A DNA stretch of 64,000 nucleotides from Adiantum capillus-veneris (taxonomy: Eukaryota; Streptophyta; Polypodiopsida; Polypodiales; Pteridaceae). Positions 29,675 through 41,301 of the stretch are shown here, in pieces. The translations under genes were made by a program, and so were the position numbers. The stretch spans positions 88,138,525 to 88,202,524 of the forward strand of contig CM043958.1 of assembly GCA_014529385.2 (NCBI GenBank), given 5' to 3'. The notes beneath the pieces were generated by a model that made no database searches, was not told the origin of the DNA, and saw only the letters and a list, made by a program, of their open reading frames with translations. Every line of letters begins with the position of its first letter. Position 1 is the stretch's first letter.

Positions 29675-30693
29675 TGGTTACGTGGGACCCACATGTGTAC
29701 AGCTAGGACAACATGTACACAGTGCATCGATTTTCACTATTATCAGTACCAGTGTGTTTTTTCTATAATAATGAGGAGTTGGTAGCACGTAAAACTTCTC
29801 GAGAAATCTATCCGCGGGGCCGACGCCATGAGGTAAGCAGGTGCGTCAGATGGCATCTAGTGGCGTTAGGAGGCCGAATGGGGTCAATACTTGCACGTGG
29901 ATACGTATGGACACAACGTGGGTGTTTTCTTGTGATAATTATGCAGAAAGGTCATCACGAGGACCATCTTTTTGGGGCCACTTCACGTGGTGCCAGGTGT
30001 GTGTATGGATGCAACAGGGTGACAACTATGAACTGCGAGGTCAGTTTTTGGCCTGTTCGGGGTCCGTTTGAGGACATCTAAAAGGCCAAGGGTGCCCAAC
30101 TAAAAAAGCTAAGTGTGGAAGCTGAAAAAACAGAGAGAAGACTAGAAAACGTGGATAGAAGAGAAGGAACAGTCGCAACTATTTTTTTGGGGTTTTTGGA
30201 GCCTGTTTTGGCCGTAAACTGCTCATCCAAGTCGGATTTGAGCACTAATTTGACATTGTAGACTGGGGTTTTGGGCAGTTCCGGACGCGATGGCACTGTC
30301 CATTTTGCCAAATTCCTCCCTCTTTTTCTGTTGTTTTGGCTATGTAAGTTTCTCCTATGAGCGAAGCTTCTGCTCCAGTTTGTGATTGTATCTGCCTTAT
30401 TTTACCCATATTGTGTGAGCTATTTGCCCCATTGGTGTTGGCCCAAGCTCATTTGTATCTAAACATCACAAGTTCTCCTCTTTTGAGCTGAGTTTTTTTT
30501 TTTTTTTGTATCTCTGTGTGGAGTGGGCAAGTGGATAGTCTCTCTCCTCTCACTCCATCGGTGTGTCCTATCTCGGCCAGGTGTGTTGTGTAAGCCGAGT
30601 GGTGCCCCCTAGTGTGTGTGTGTGTGTGTATCTTCCCAAGAGTGTGTGTCGGGTTGTTATAGAGGCGTTCTGTGTGTTTCCATCCCGCTCACA
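29675..30693 (+). repeat. Element C 5' LTR
   Basis: Homologous to A/B LTRs but lacking the first ~100 bp, and ending CTCACA. Also lacks the segment ahead of GTGTGCG present in the C 3' LTR (compare 29990-30020 with 34610-34650). Followed by TAGGCGCCCCCACG, the degraded primer site. Confidence 0.85.
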
Positions 30694-31709
30694 TTCTTTA
30701 GGCGCCCCCACGAAGGATCTTCTTCGAGTACCTTCTGCTTCGAGCTTCAAGCTTCGAGATTCGGGCTTACAGGTTGCAGGTTGCAGGTTGCGGGTTACAG
30801 GTTACAGGGACAGGTACATGTACAGGTGATTCACACAGGTACAGGTAGCTGGAGTACAGTGATATACTAGCAGTGATGTCACTTGCAGTTGTTGTGGGTA
30901 TGCATCACTTGGCGCATGTTTGAGCTCATTGTCTGCTGGATTGTATGTTACTTGTGGAAACTACCATTGTACGCCTTTGTGGAGCCATATTTGGTTTTAT
31001 TTGGCAGTCCCATCCATTTCTGAGACTTGGTCTGGAAGATAGTCATTTCTGAGACTTGACTATACGCGATTTGCATTAGCCTTCGTGTGAGGGTCGATAG
31101 CCTGAGGTTTTATTGAGCTGGGGGATTATCAAATGTGGAGATCCTTTCGGTGATACAGGTAACTGGAGCACCCTTTTCGTGACCTCTCCATAGGCTATGT
31201 ACTAGTGATTCCTATTTGATGCTCGGGTTCTATTGTTGGCAATTTATGCATACATATACAGTCTATATTTTGGGTTCTTACTGCTCTACTTCTGGGGAAA
31301 CTCTGTCAAAATTTTTCCAAGTTATGATGGCTGGTTTTTTTGTCTTTTGAGCCATTTATGCTGTTATGCTGCTGAAATTTTGGCAAATCAGAGGATAAGA
31401 CAGGTGTGCTTTCTTGGGAGCTTCATGGTTGGCTTTAATGGATGATCAAAATGGCCCTCAATTCACTCGTTTTCATTTAACTCAGAGAATCCAGATAAAT
31501 GTTCATGTGTCCAGGAAGATTTTTTTCTAGCAGCGTATAGTCTTTATGTTCGAGCCAAGAAGATTAAGGGAGATACCGGAATGTCCTTTGCCTGTTGTAA
31601 TTCCGATGATTAACTATGAAAACTCATTTGATGTGCATGTGTTTGTCCTTATCTAAAGTTGAGCTCCATTGAAGTTTCTGGGAACTGAGTCAGTCAAAAG
31701 TTTTGGGTA
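30694..31709 (+). other. Element C leader with decayed small ORF
   Basis: Same layout as the A leader. The small ORF (31441-31655) is recognisable but has CAG changed to TAG after the first third; most other differences from A/B fall at silent positions. Short GGTTGCA/GGTTACA units at 30771-30810. Confidence 0.7.
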
Positions 31710-34300
31710 GTTTTCCTGATTTGTTCATTACTTCATATGAAGAGATCAGAGTGTTCAAGGGCAAAGAGATGCATATAGAGCTGAAAGAAGGTGCTAAGCC
31801 AGTGCGAAGACATTGCGACAAAGGCTAAGAAGGATGGGTCAAGAGCAGATGGAAGCCTTGCGAGAAGAGGTGGACAAGTTATTGAAGGCAGGGTTTATAG
31901 TTCCAGTGGAGACCACAGAATGGGTGAGTCCAGTAGTAGTCAGTCCAAAGAAGGATGGGAAGTGGAGGATTTGTGTAGATTTTAAACCCTTAAATGCAGC
32001 CACTAAGAAGAACCCATATCCTTTTCCATTCATTGATCAGATCTTGGATTCAGTGGTGGCAGGTTATGAGAGGTACAGTGTGTGTGATGGTTTTTCAGGC
32101 TATTTTCAATTGAAGATTGCTCTTAAAGACCGCACAAAGACAACTTTTATTACGCCATGGGGCTGCTATTGCTACACAGTATTGCCATTTGCGTTGACAA
32201 ATGGACCATCTTTCTATCAAGAGAGAGCAAATTGGGTATTGAAACCATTCATTGGTAGTTGTGTTAAAGCTTTTATGGATGACTTCTGTGTCTACAGTAG
32301 TAGGGCTGAGCACCATGAGAAGCTACAGATGGTATAGGCTCGATATGATGAATGTGGAGGACAACTTAATCCAAAGAAATGTCATCTAGCACAGCCAAAG
32401 GTGAAACTATTGGGCCATATGGTGTCAGAAAACGGCATTGAGACTGATCCAGACAAGGTGAAGTCTATTATTCTTCTCCCATCACCTACAAGTACTAAGC
32501 ACTTGGCAACCTTTATACACAAATTTAAGTACATGGCACGGTTTATTCCATTGTCTTCACAGCTCCTTTATCCATTACAGCAGGTGGCAAAGCATGATCC
32601 ATTGCAATGAGATGACAAGTGTGAAGAAATATTTCAAGAGGTGAAAGAGGTGTTAGGGGGGTTGTCAGCCATGCAGACTCCTGATTGGGAGAAAGCTTTT
32701 TATGTAAATCCCTCAGTAGGGGATGATGCCATTGGAGCCATGCTATTGCAAAAGGGGAAGGGCAACCATTATATGATGCCAGTGTATTGTGCAAGCCGAG
32801 TGAAGCTAGTAGCAGAGAGAAAATTCTCAGAAGTAGAGCTAGTGATGGCCAGTGTAATGTTTGATTGTCGACGATTTCGTCATTACTTGCTACCACGACC
32901 TTTTGTTTTCTTGACGAGTTATGCCTTTTTGCCACAGTTAATTGATGGTACTAACATGTCAAATGTGGTGAAGAAATGGGTAATTGAGCTGCAAGAGTTT
33001 GAGTTCTCTTTTCTAGTGGAAGACAGTACAAGGGCTACCCTAGCTGATTTGTTGACCTACAAGGAGAAACCCCTTATTGTTAAGGAAGAGTTGGTGAGCA
33101 AGGTAGGTGAATAAGTGCCACAGATCAGCAATGCACATGTGTTGTTCTTTGATGGTTCATACAGAAAGAGCCATGATGTAGCTTCAGGGGGTATAGCACT
33201 TTATGATCCAGAGGGGAAGCTAGTATGCAAGAGAGGGTTCAAATTGGATGCGCATAGTAACAATGAGGCTGAATATGCTACTTTGGAAGCCGGATTACAT
33301 ATTTGTTTGAAGCATGGGGTTAGAAGGTTGAGCATAAAAGGTGATGCCTTGTTAGTGGTGAAGCAAGTGCTGCGTGTGTGGAAGAGCAAGAACAACTCAT
33401 TGAAGGAAATGTGTTTCAGAATTAAAGGCCTGTTAAAAAAGTTTGAAGCATGGAGCATCAGACACATTGAACGTTCTCTAAATGGAGAGGCACATGAAGC
33501 AACTCAAAGCATGATTGGGGAGTTATTTGTGTTGAGGACCACTTTACCTCTTTATCATGGCCGGGAAAGTTTGGCTCAAGAAGAGGAGTTTTTGCTAACA
33601 GGAATCATTCCAAAGGAGATTCATAAGTCTAAGAAGTATGGTTTTGTGCGTAGAGCATACATGTACAAATTGATTGGTGATGTTTTGTACATGAAAGGGG
33701 CTGATCTTGTGTTGAGACGTGTACCTTGGCGGGAGGAGCTTTATAGAGTGCTGGAAGAGAATCATGAAGGTGCATGTGGTGGACATTTTGCTCTAAAGAT
33801 CACCTTGCATAAGATCTTGCAAGAGGGGTATGTATGGCCTAGTTTGCACAAGGATGTTCACCATTGGTGTATGTCTTGCAATAGGTGTCAAGCATTTGGG
33901 AAGAGAGTATTGAAGCCAGAGCTACGAAAAACCATTATGGCGTTTGATGTGTTTGAAAAGTGGGGGATTGATGCAATAGGCCCATTACCTATCACAAGCA
34001 GGGGAAAAAGCTATATTTTGACTGCAGTGGACTATCTCTCTAGATGGGCACAGGCTATAGCAGTAAAACAGATCACTGCAAAGGATGTGACAAAATTTGT
34101 GTACGATGAAATATGTTGAAAGTTTGGGGTGCCATTGGAGCTACTTTCAGATAAGGGGCCTGCTAAACTGCTAGATTTTTTATGTGCAAAGATGAAGATT
34201 AGGCACCAGCATACCACTCCTTATTACCCACAGTGTAATGGATTAAATGAAAGATTCAATGGTGAGTTGGTGCAAATTCTTTCGAAAGTGACAGAGCCTA
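31710..34300 (+). pseudogene. pol: Element C pol remnant (RT, RNase H, second RNase H, integrase core)
   Basis: Matches A from about 4567 onward: FMDDF reverse transcriptase, degenerate retroviral RNase H, archaeal-type RNase H (FFDGSY), integrase zinc site and core including LLSDKGP and NERFNGE. In-frame stops interrupt the frame at about 32335, 32608, 33112 and 34117. An 11-base insertion near 31807 and a 9-base loss near 34160 are also present. The frame ends at the junction with the 3' LTR. Gag and protease are absent. Confidence 0.88.
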
Positions 34301-34301
34301 G

Positions 34302-35150
34302 TGGTTACGTGGGACCCACATGTGTACAGCTAGGACAACATGTACATAGTGCATCGATTTTCACTATTATCAATACCAGTGTGTTTTTTCTATAATAATG
34401 AGGAGTTGGTAGCACGTAAAACTTCTTGAGAAATCTATCCGCAGGCCGACGACATGAGGTAAGCAGGTGCATCAGATGGCATCTAGTGGCGTCAGGAGGC
34501 CGAATGGGGTCAATACTTGCACGTGGATACGTACGGACACAACGTGGGTGTTTTCTTGTGATAATTATGCAGAAAGGTCATCACGAGGACCATCTTTTTG
34601 GGGCCACTTCACGTGGTGGCGGGATGCATTACTGAAAAAAGTCGAGTGCCAGGTGTGCGTATGGATGCAGCAGGGTGACAACTATGCACTGCGAGGTCAG
34701 TTTTTGGCCTGTTCGGGGTCCGTTTGAGGTCATCTAAAAGGCCAAGGGTGCCCAACTAAAAAAGCTAAGTGTAGAAACTGAGAAAACAGAGAGAAGACTA
34801 GAAAACGTGGAGAGAAGAGGAGGAATAGCCGGAACTGTGTTTTTAGGGGTTTTGGAGCTTGTTTTGGCCGTAAACTGCTCATCCGAGGTCGGATTTGAGC
34901 ACTTTGACATTGTAGACTGGGGTTTTGGGCCGTTCCGGACACGATGGAGCTGTCCATTTTTCCAAATTCCTCCCTCTTTTTCTGCTGTTTTGGCTATGTA
35001 AGTTTCTCCTATGAGCGAAGCTTCTGCTCCAGTTTGTGATTGTATCTGCCTTATTTTACCCATATTGTGTGAGCTATTTGCCCCATTGGTGTTGGCCCAA
35101 GCTCATTTGTATCTAAACATCAGAAGTTCTCCTCTTTTGAGCTGAGTTTT

Positions 35151-35214
<64 letters not shown>

Positions 35215-35303
35215 AGTGGGCAAGTGGATAGTCTCTCTCCTCTCACTCTATCGGTGTGTGTCCGGTCTCGGCCGGGTGTGTTGTGTAAGCCGAGTGGTGC
35301 CCC

Positions 35304-35382
<79 letters not shown>

Positions 35383-35450
35383 TTGTATCTTCCCAAGAGT
35401 GTGTGTCGGGTTGTTATAGAGGCGTTCTGTGTGTTTCCATCCCACTCACA
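34302..35450 (+). repeat. Element C 3' LTR with expanded GT tracts
   Basis: Begins at the same base as the C 5' LTR and ends CTCACA at 35450. GT tracts at about 35153-35212 and 35310-35381 are far longer than the ~8-10 repeats in A or the 5' LTR of C, which accounts for most of the length difference between the two LTRs. Confidence 0.88.
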
Positions 35451-36180
35451 ACGTGTATGATGTCTAAGTGGTCAGAATGAGGTGAAACTCACTCCAGAGG
35501 TTCCTCACTACATTGGTAACTCGCAACAATTTTCAAAATTCAAATCCAACGCTTTTGTGCTAGATATGATCAATTTAAGCAATCACTTTGTCTAATCTGT
35601 CTTCTGGCCTTTACAAGCCCAAAATTGCTTCAAATTCAATGAAAGTTGGCCTCCTTGCTTCCTAAATGTTCTAGATCACAAGGGTGTAGAAATCTGGCCT
35701 CTAGGACATCATACGTGTATGATGTCTAGGTGGTTAGAATGAAGTTGTGTTTCTATGCCAAGTGCTCCCTCGTATATAGAACCTAATTATGTACTCGTAT
35801 CAAATTTTGGACATCAAAATTGCACAAAATCACCACTTTTTGACAAGGAAATTCCCCAAAGGAGTAAAATCCGCTCAATTCTCAATCTATATGCCCAATA
35901 GAAATGAAATTTGGTGCATGTGCTCAACACAACATGCAAAATAAGGGTGTAATGTCAAAAGTTCAATTTTGCTGCCAGAATTACCCTTAAGACATCATAC
36001 ACGTATGATGTCTGCTGATGAATTTTTGGTTAGAATTTAACCACAAGCATCTGCAAGTCGCTAGCACTAGTTTTCAAGCACTTTTACCAATTTTCATGCA
36101 AAAATATGTTCAAAATCACAAGTTTCTCTTTTTTTTGTTTTTGACACTCCGTCTTTTGTCTTGTGGGTGTCAAGAATTGG
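35451..36180. repeat. Satellite array, ~285-bp units (middle part)
   Basis: Half palindrome ending at 35464, full palindromes at 35705-35726 and 35991-36012; spacings ~262 and ~286 bp. Element C ends exactly inside a palindrome, and element D begins 168 bp after the last one. No gene seen. Confidence 0.78.
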
Positions 36181-37811
36181 TGTAATGGAATTTGCCTATT
36201 CAATTTGAGAATAGCGGAATTTAATGAGAGTACTTTCAAGAAATGATTTTGTGAGCATAGCGGGTATACATAATTGAAGATAGCAACATAATCATAGCAA
36301 TTAGTTAACTTGGCATAGACAATACTTTTGCAAGAGAGAGAGTTTAGAGAACATGACAACAATTGAGGACCGGATTTATGTGGAGCCGGTCCCCCCTCCA
36401 ATAGGCATTTGTATTATGATTTCTCCCATAAAGAGAGACTTGTTACAATACAGTCTTTGTGTTCCTTGTGACCTAGGTGATGTCATGAAGATGGAAGGCT
36501 TCATGCACCACAAACATAACATAAACTTGAAGAAAGCTTTAACTATCCCAAGCCTCAGTCCCAAGACCTCAAACACCTTCGAAGGTGGAGAGAGCTAGCA
36601 GGGAATGAGGGTAGGGAAGAGGAAGAAGAAACATTTCGTAGGAGAAAGAATTAGTTCCTCACTTATCATACTCTTGTTGCTAGCATACATAATAGCATAG
36701 TAATGAAGAAGAAGGAGATGGCAAGCTTAAGCATTGAAGCATGGCTCCTGGTTGGATTTGCACTCCATAGCCAAGAGTGTTGGTGTAGGCTCTCAACCTC
36801 TACTTGCTTGGAGAGGGAGCTCTTGCACTTTGCATATCACACAATGAGAGTGCTTGTGAGTGTGTGTGGGTGAGTATACCCCCTAGGCACCCCCCTAGCT
36901 TGCTTGGGTCGACCCCCCCTTGTAGCTCATGCCTGAAGCTCATTGGACCCCTCCAGGCCTAGCCAATCACAAGCAAGAGCCATTACAAGCAACATGGGTA
37001 GCCTTGGGACAAGTGTCCCCCTTTCCCCTTTGAGAGAGAGGACTTGATAAATGCTAAAACAATTAGATAATTCATGTAATTTATCATTGGACCCCTTTGA
37101 AGCCTAGCCAATAGGCTTCAAGCAACACATGAAGGTAACATGGGTAGGGGCCTGACATGTGTCCTTGCTGCCTCTTCAAGATGGGCTTCCCTTGTGTGTG
37201 TGTGTGTGAGTGGGTGTTCTCTCTCTAGGCCCTAGGAAAAGGGCTCGCCCCCCCTCTTGTAGGAATGCTTTTGACTTTTAGGTGATCAAGCACCTTACTC
37301 ACCAAGCATGACAAAGCACTTGAACTAGGGGGGGTTCCCACAAGCATCTCAGGCAAGCTTCTCAAGGCACCTCAAGTACTTTAATCATGCAGCAAGTCAA
37401 GCACCTCAAGCATGGAGCCAGTCAAGCACCTCAAGCATCTTAATCAAGCACCTCAAGCATGAAAAACACCTCAAGCATGACAGGCACCTCAAGCAGGACA
37501 AGCACCTCGAGCTTGGGCCGGGTTCCCACCTCAAGCTCAGCCCTAGCTTACTTAAGGTCAAAAGGACTTTTACACACATTTATTGGAGGTCTTCAATGAA
37601 GCTAACCCTAAGGTCTTATGCTCCATTGGTTAGCCTTGCTCTTTGATAGACCATCTCCCTTTTGGGCCCCTTTACATTGGCCCCGTGTTGAGATAGATCT
37701 AAAAGCACATACCTATATCTTAACACTTGTTCCCGTTTATTCTCCCACATTAAGTGATCAATTTAATATGAGAAAATCATTTGGGTTAGTTAGATATTAG
37801 ATTTTATGACA
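36181..37811 (-). repeat. Element D 3' LTR
   Basis: 1631 bp. Contains a ~17-20-bp minirepeat cluster at about 37365-37512 (unit CAAGCACCTCAAGCATG, six or more variants) that is also in the 5' LTR. The boundary at 37811 is followed on the plus strand by TTACCTCTCTCTTGA, the complement of the purine tract. Confidence 0.95.
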
Positions 37812-38170
37812 TTACCTCTCTCTTGAAATCATAGTCGTCCTTGACTATGAGGTAGAAGAGATAAAGTCTTAGTCATTAGTCAATCGTACTTAGCGGTTAA
37901 AGGATCCCTTTTTACCCTACGACATCTTTCCAAGATGGATGACTAATCCATTTGGTGCTTGGGAGACATAGCTGCCGCAAGCATGTCTGCTCTTTAGTCC
38001 ATTTCATTCTCCCAAAGTAGAGTGACAAATTCTACTTGGTGTTTGAGAGACGTCGTCATCACAAACATGATTCTAAGCATGCATACTAGTTAAATTTGTG
38101 CACAATTAAAAAGAGGACTAGTCAGATAAGACAAAAACATGAGTTATTTAAAAGAAATTTGTACATTTGC
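37812..38170 (-). other. Element D 3' untranslated region and purine tract
   Basis: 360 bp between the chromodomain stop and the 3' LTR. TCAAGAGAGAGGTAA (minus strand) abuts the LTR and is the likely plus-strand primer. No ORF. Confidence 0.7.
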
Positions 38171-38660
38171 TTACTCTAATGTAGCATTGTAAGCATTGAC
38201 AAGGTTCATACTATCCTTAAGTTTTACTCCTTGCATCCATTTAGCATCTTCAAAAGGATAATTTTTGAACTTAATAAGATACCGTCGGATAATCTTACCA
38301 TGTCGTAGTACCTTGTCTTCATGCCGAAGGATAGCTTCGGGTTGTAGCACCTCTTCTTGGTCTTCAACTTCGGGAGGGTCTTCAATAATTGGTTCAATTG
38401 GTGGCTCTCCTTTGTAGGGCTTAAGTAAGCTTACATGAAAGGCATTGTGTATAAGCCAATGGTTGGGCAACTTGAGTTGATAAGCCGTCTCATTGATAGG
38501 CTTCAAGATTTGGAAAGGACCATAGTATCTTTTTGCTAGTTTAGCATAATACTTTTGATGGCCCATAGGATTTTTGCCCGTCGTTTGCCTTAATCGAGCC
38601 TTAGGAAACTTGAGTAAGACCCAATCATTTTCTTTGAACATTAAGGCTCTTCTGTGCTTA
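38171..38660 (-). pseudogene. pol: Element D integrase C-terminus and chromodomain (separated by E)
   Basis: Continuation of the D polyprotein downstream of the E insertion. It contains the KARLRQTTGKNPMG region, the YYGPFQILKPI integrase C-terminal fold, HNAFHVSLLKPY, and a terminal chromodomain-like segment (ILRHEDKVLRHGKIIRRYL, then KFKNYPFEDAKW). The chromodomain places D among chromoviruses. Any upstream reading into 38661-38737 is element E LTR and not part of this protein. TSD GCTTA at 38656-38660. Confidence 0.88.
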
Positions 38661-38905
38661 TGTGCGCTCCTTGCCGCACTGTCGAAGCAAGGGATTTTCC
38701 AATACACCGTGTGCGAGCCACAAACGGCTCCAAGCACACAACAAGCCTAAACTAGCAAGCTCAAGAAAACAAAGGGTGTGTCACTCACCGCTCTACGCTC
38801 GCCTTCGTGGTGGATTCCTCGCTACGATGAAGAAGAAGCTGCAGTCGTGCCGCACTCAACCGCTTCACCGCCGTCGTGCCTTCGTAATGCTCGATCGCAC
38901 ACACA

Positions 38906-38941
<36 letters not shown>

Positions 38942-39235
38942 AGGAGGTGAAGAAGAAGAAGATGGAGATGGAGCAAGAGCACTCTTCAATTGCACAAATG
39001 AGAGAATGAGTAAAAATTAAGTTTAGTTGGCTTTTATAGGAGCTCACCCCATTCACACTTGGGCGCCCATGCTTAACCAACTAATCCCTTGAATGTCCAA
39101 GTTAAAGTGCGCCTCTCATCGACGATCACTCTACCTTTCCCTATTGGACCGACAAGCCCGGTACCTGACTCTACCAAATACATAATACACGTCCGTCGTA
39201 GGTAATGGGGTGTCCGTGTGCCGTGAGGGTTAACA
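38661..39235 (-). repeat. Element E 3' LTR
   Basis: 575 bp. Minus strand begins TGTTAACCCTCACGG and ends AGGAGCGCACA. Carries a short CT/CA microsatellite at about 38910-38942. Confidence 0.95.
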
Positions 39236-40716
39236 TGCCCCCCTTCCTGATGTAGATTCCGTCCTCGGAAGCTATTGAGTTGAAGCTGGTTCGTCGAGGT
39301 GGAAGAGCATTTGAGATGAATGTCCTTAGCCTTCTTCAGTCACTGCAAAATCAAACAACATTGGCACAGTAATTGCATTCTCATAAAAAGCATATGCAAT
39401 TTTAGGTAGACACATTGATTGGAAAAAGAATTTCAAACAATTTGTCAGCAATGAACATTAAATTGCAATGTAATCAAATGCATAAACAGATGTAAAGGTA
39501 GAAAATTAAACAAGTCTGGGGTCGCTAATTTGACGGTCGAAAAGCACTAGAGATCGAATATTAATACCATGGGTAAGCTTCTTAATTTTCAGTGGTCAAT
39601 TAAGTTGTTTAATCGCGAGAGCCAAGTATTCATGTTCGAGGGCTGATTAGAGGCTATATCTAGAAAACCTTGTAGTTAAGCTACCATAAAAGGAATTTCT
39701 CATGAAATCATCGCCTGGCTGATTACTTTTTCTTTGACCCCCCAAGGTCTTTTCACATTGATTCAATTATGATGTGTGTGCTTATTTTGTATGCCTTGGG
39801 TTTTTTGCTTTTCAAGGAAAAGCGCCCACACTGGGAACCTCTAGGGCTCTAGTACCATAGGCGATACATGTGAGTGAAGTACCAAATCAAGCTGAGATTT
39901 CTCTTCCAGCTTAAAATTTTACATTGTGGCACTTTGATTTTTGCTTGTTCATTTTCAGCATTTAAATTTTGTAACTTTGGGGGGTCATATAACACTGTTA
40001 CCCTCCCCAGGCTCATCACATTAATAAACTCCCTTTATAATACTTAAGCTAAAGGTCAATAGGGTCAAGCCCACTAGAAAGCCCTAGTACATTTCATACA
40101 ATGCTGCCTAAATCGGATTAAGAACCTAAGTAACCATTGCTTATTAGGAAGGCATTCCCCATGGTATTAAGAGAAGATTTCTAATACCTAGCTTGGTCAA
40201 ACTAGCTTAGTCGGACTGCTTGATTTTTACACCTAAACAAGTGATTATGACAAACATTACATTGAATTAAATGTTTGATACTAAGCAAATGCGCTGAATA
40301 TTATGCTACCAATCACAATCAAAGCAGACAATCATAGATGCAAAAAGATAACGGCAATGCTAATGGACAAGAAACACCTGTTTGTGTCGATGGTCGCGCT
40401 TGATTTGAAGAGTGAGTCGAGATAAAGATTCCATGAAGGTCCAAATCCTATCAATAGCAACACGCTCCTGTACACACTAGGAAAAAAAAGGAATACCTCC
40501 AGGAGGCACATCAGTGGGAAAAATTAAAACTCCTAAAAAACAAACTCAAAACACAATCTAGACCCCTAACCTACCTATCTGTCACCCCTTTTAGAATCAA
40601 GGAAAGAGGATATTATATAAACCGGGTGGCCACCCTAAGGCTAGGCCTCTATCCTCATCATCTAGATAAATAAAATCGTTGTCCGTGAGGCCATAGTCTT
40701 CCTCGGTCTCTATTAG
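39236..40716 (-). other. Element E 3' non-coding region and purine tract
   Basis: About 1.5 kb between the last ORF and the 3' LTR. The purine tract AGGAAGGGGGGCA lies directly against the LTR. No coding signal was seen in either strand; base composition is mildly AT-rich. Confidence 0.7.
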
Positions 40717-41028
40717 TTACTCTTCATCATCCTCTTGTGCAAGCATGCTAATCAAGAACCTCGTGATGCGTGGATACTCATCTTGTGCAAAAGAATAAGC
40801 ATGTGCCATTGGAGACACATTCGCTACTGGGTAGGGATCACTAGTTAGCCATAGACGTATCAGCCATTCTAACTCCTCAAAATTTCTCTCACATGCAAGG
40901 CTCTCTATCAAATCCCATTCGCAAGAAAGTATAGGGTAGCATACGTAGAACACTTGTTGAAAAGACAAGGGGTACCTTTCATCAAAAATAGAAGTGCATG
41001 CCTCTGGTGAAGTAGCCATTTCTGACAA
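40717..41028 (-). CDS. Element E accessory ORF (103 aa), unknown
   Basis: ATG-started ORF (MSEMATSPEACTSIFDERY) ending in an acidic tail (AQEDDEE). The middle has several Trp and Leu residues (CEWDLIESLACERNFEELEW then IRLWLTSD), which suggests a small helical domain. It has no zinc site, signal peptide or clear membrane span. It lies 80 bases beyond a weaker frame and ~270 bases beyond the stop of the 295-aa ORF, in the extra 3' coding zone. Not recognised. It may be an accessory protein of this family or a chance ORF; codon use looks ordinary for the element. Confidence 0.4.
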   Translation of the reverse strand: MSEMATSPEACTSIFDERYPLSFQQVFYVCYPILSCEWDLIESLACERNFEELEWLIRLWLTSDPYPVANVSPMAHAYSFAQDEYPRITRFLISMLAQEDDEE

Positions 41029-41301
41029 GACAGATAGATTTGGTTAGGCCTTTAAAACATAAGAGTTGTTTTTGTGTGTTGCTTGAATTGACACGGTGAA
41101 TTTGGACTTATATGTAAGATCTGATAGGGTGCTCTCTCATTGCTAGGCGCTCTTGCTCTTTACTATTTTTGTTTTTTTGTGAGTATAAGGCTATATATAT
41201 ACATTCCCTAAGATCGGAGATTAAGAGGTCAGGGAAAAAGGTTGAGAGGGAAGCAAGTGAATGATGGATGTCCACAAACACTCCCCCCTTCCTTGGGTAG
41301 A

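Larger units (their letters stand above)
29675..35450 (+). mobile_element. Element C, deletion derivative of the A/B family
   Basis: LTRs 29675-30693 and 34302-35450 both start at TGGTTACGTGGGACCC, about 100 bp inside the A/B LTR start. The leader is kept (30694-31709). A deletion equal to A 2392-4566 removes gag and protease (junction at about 31710), and another removes the integrase C-terminus and purine tract (junction near 34297). Reverse transcriptase to integrase core remains but has several in-frame stops. No target duplication: flanks are TGTGG and ACGTG, and the satellite phase does not match across the element. Confidence 0.85.

Noticed and set aside
36353-36598. 81-aa ORF repeated identically at 56929-57174
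   Set aside because: The identity reflects the two near-identical D LTRs; the related old LTR fragment at 28440-28930 does not keep the frame.
38661-38737. N-terminal extension of the element D chromodomain ORF
   Set aside because: This part lies in the element E LTR beyond the GCTTA duplication, so it is a read-through artefact.
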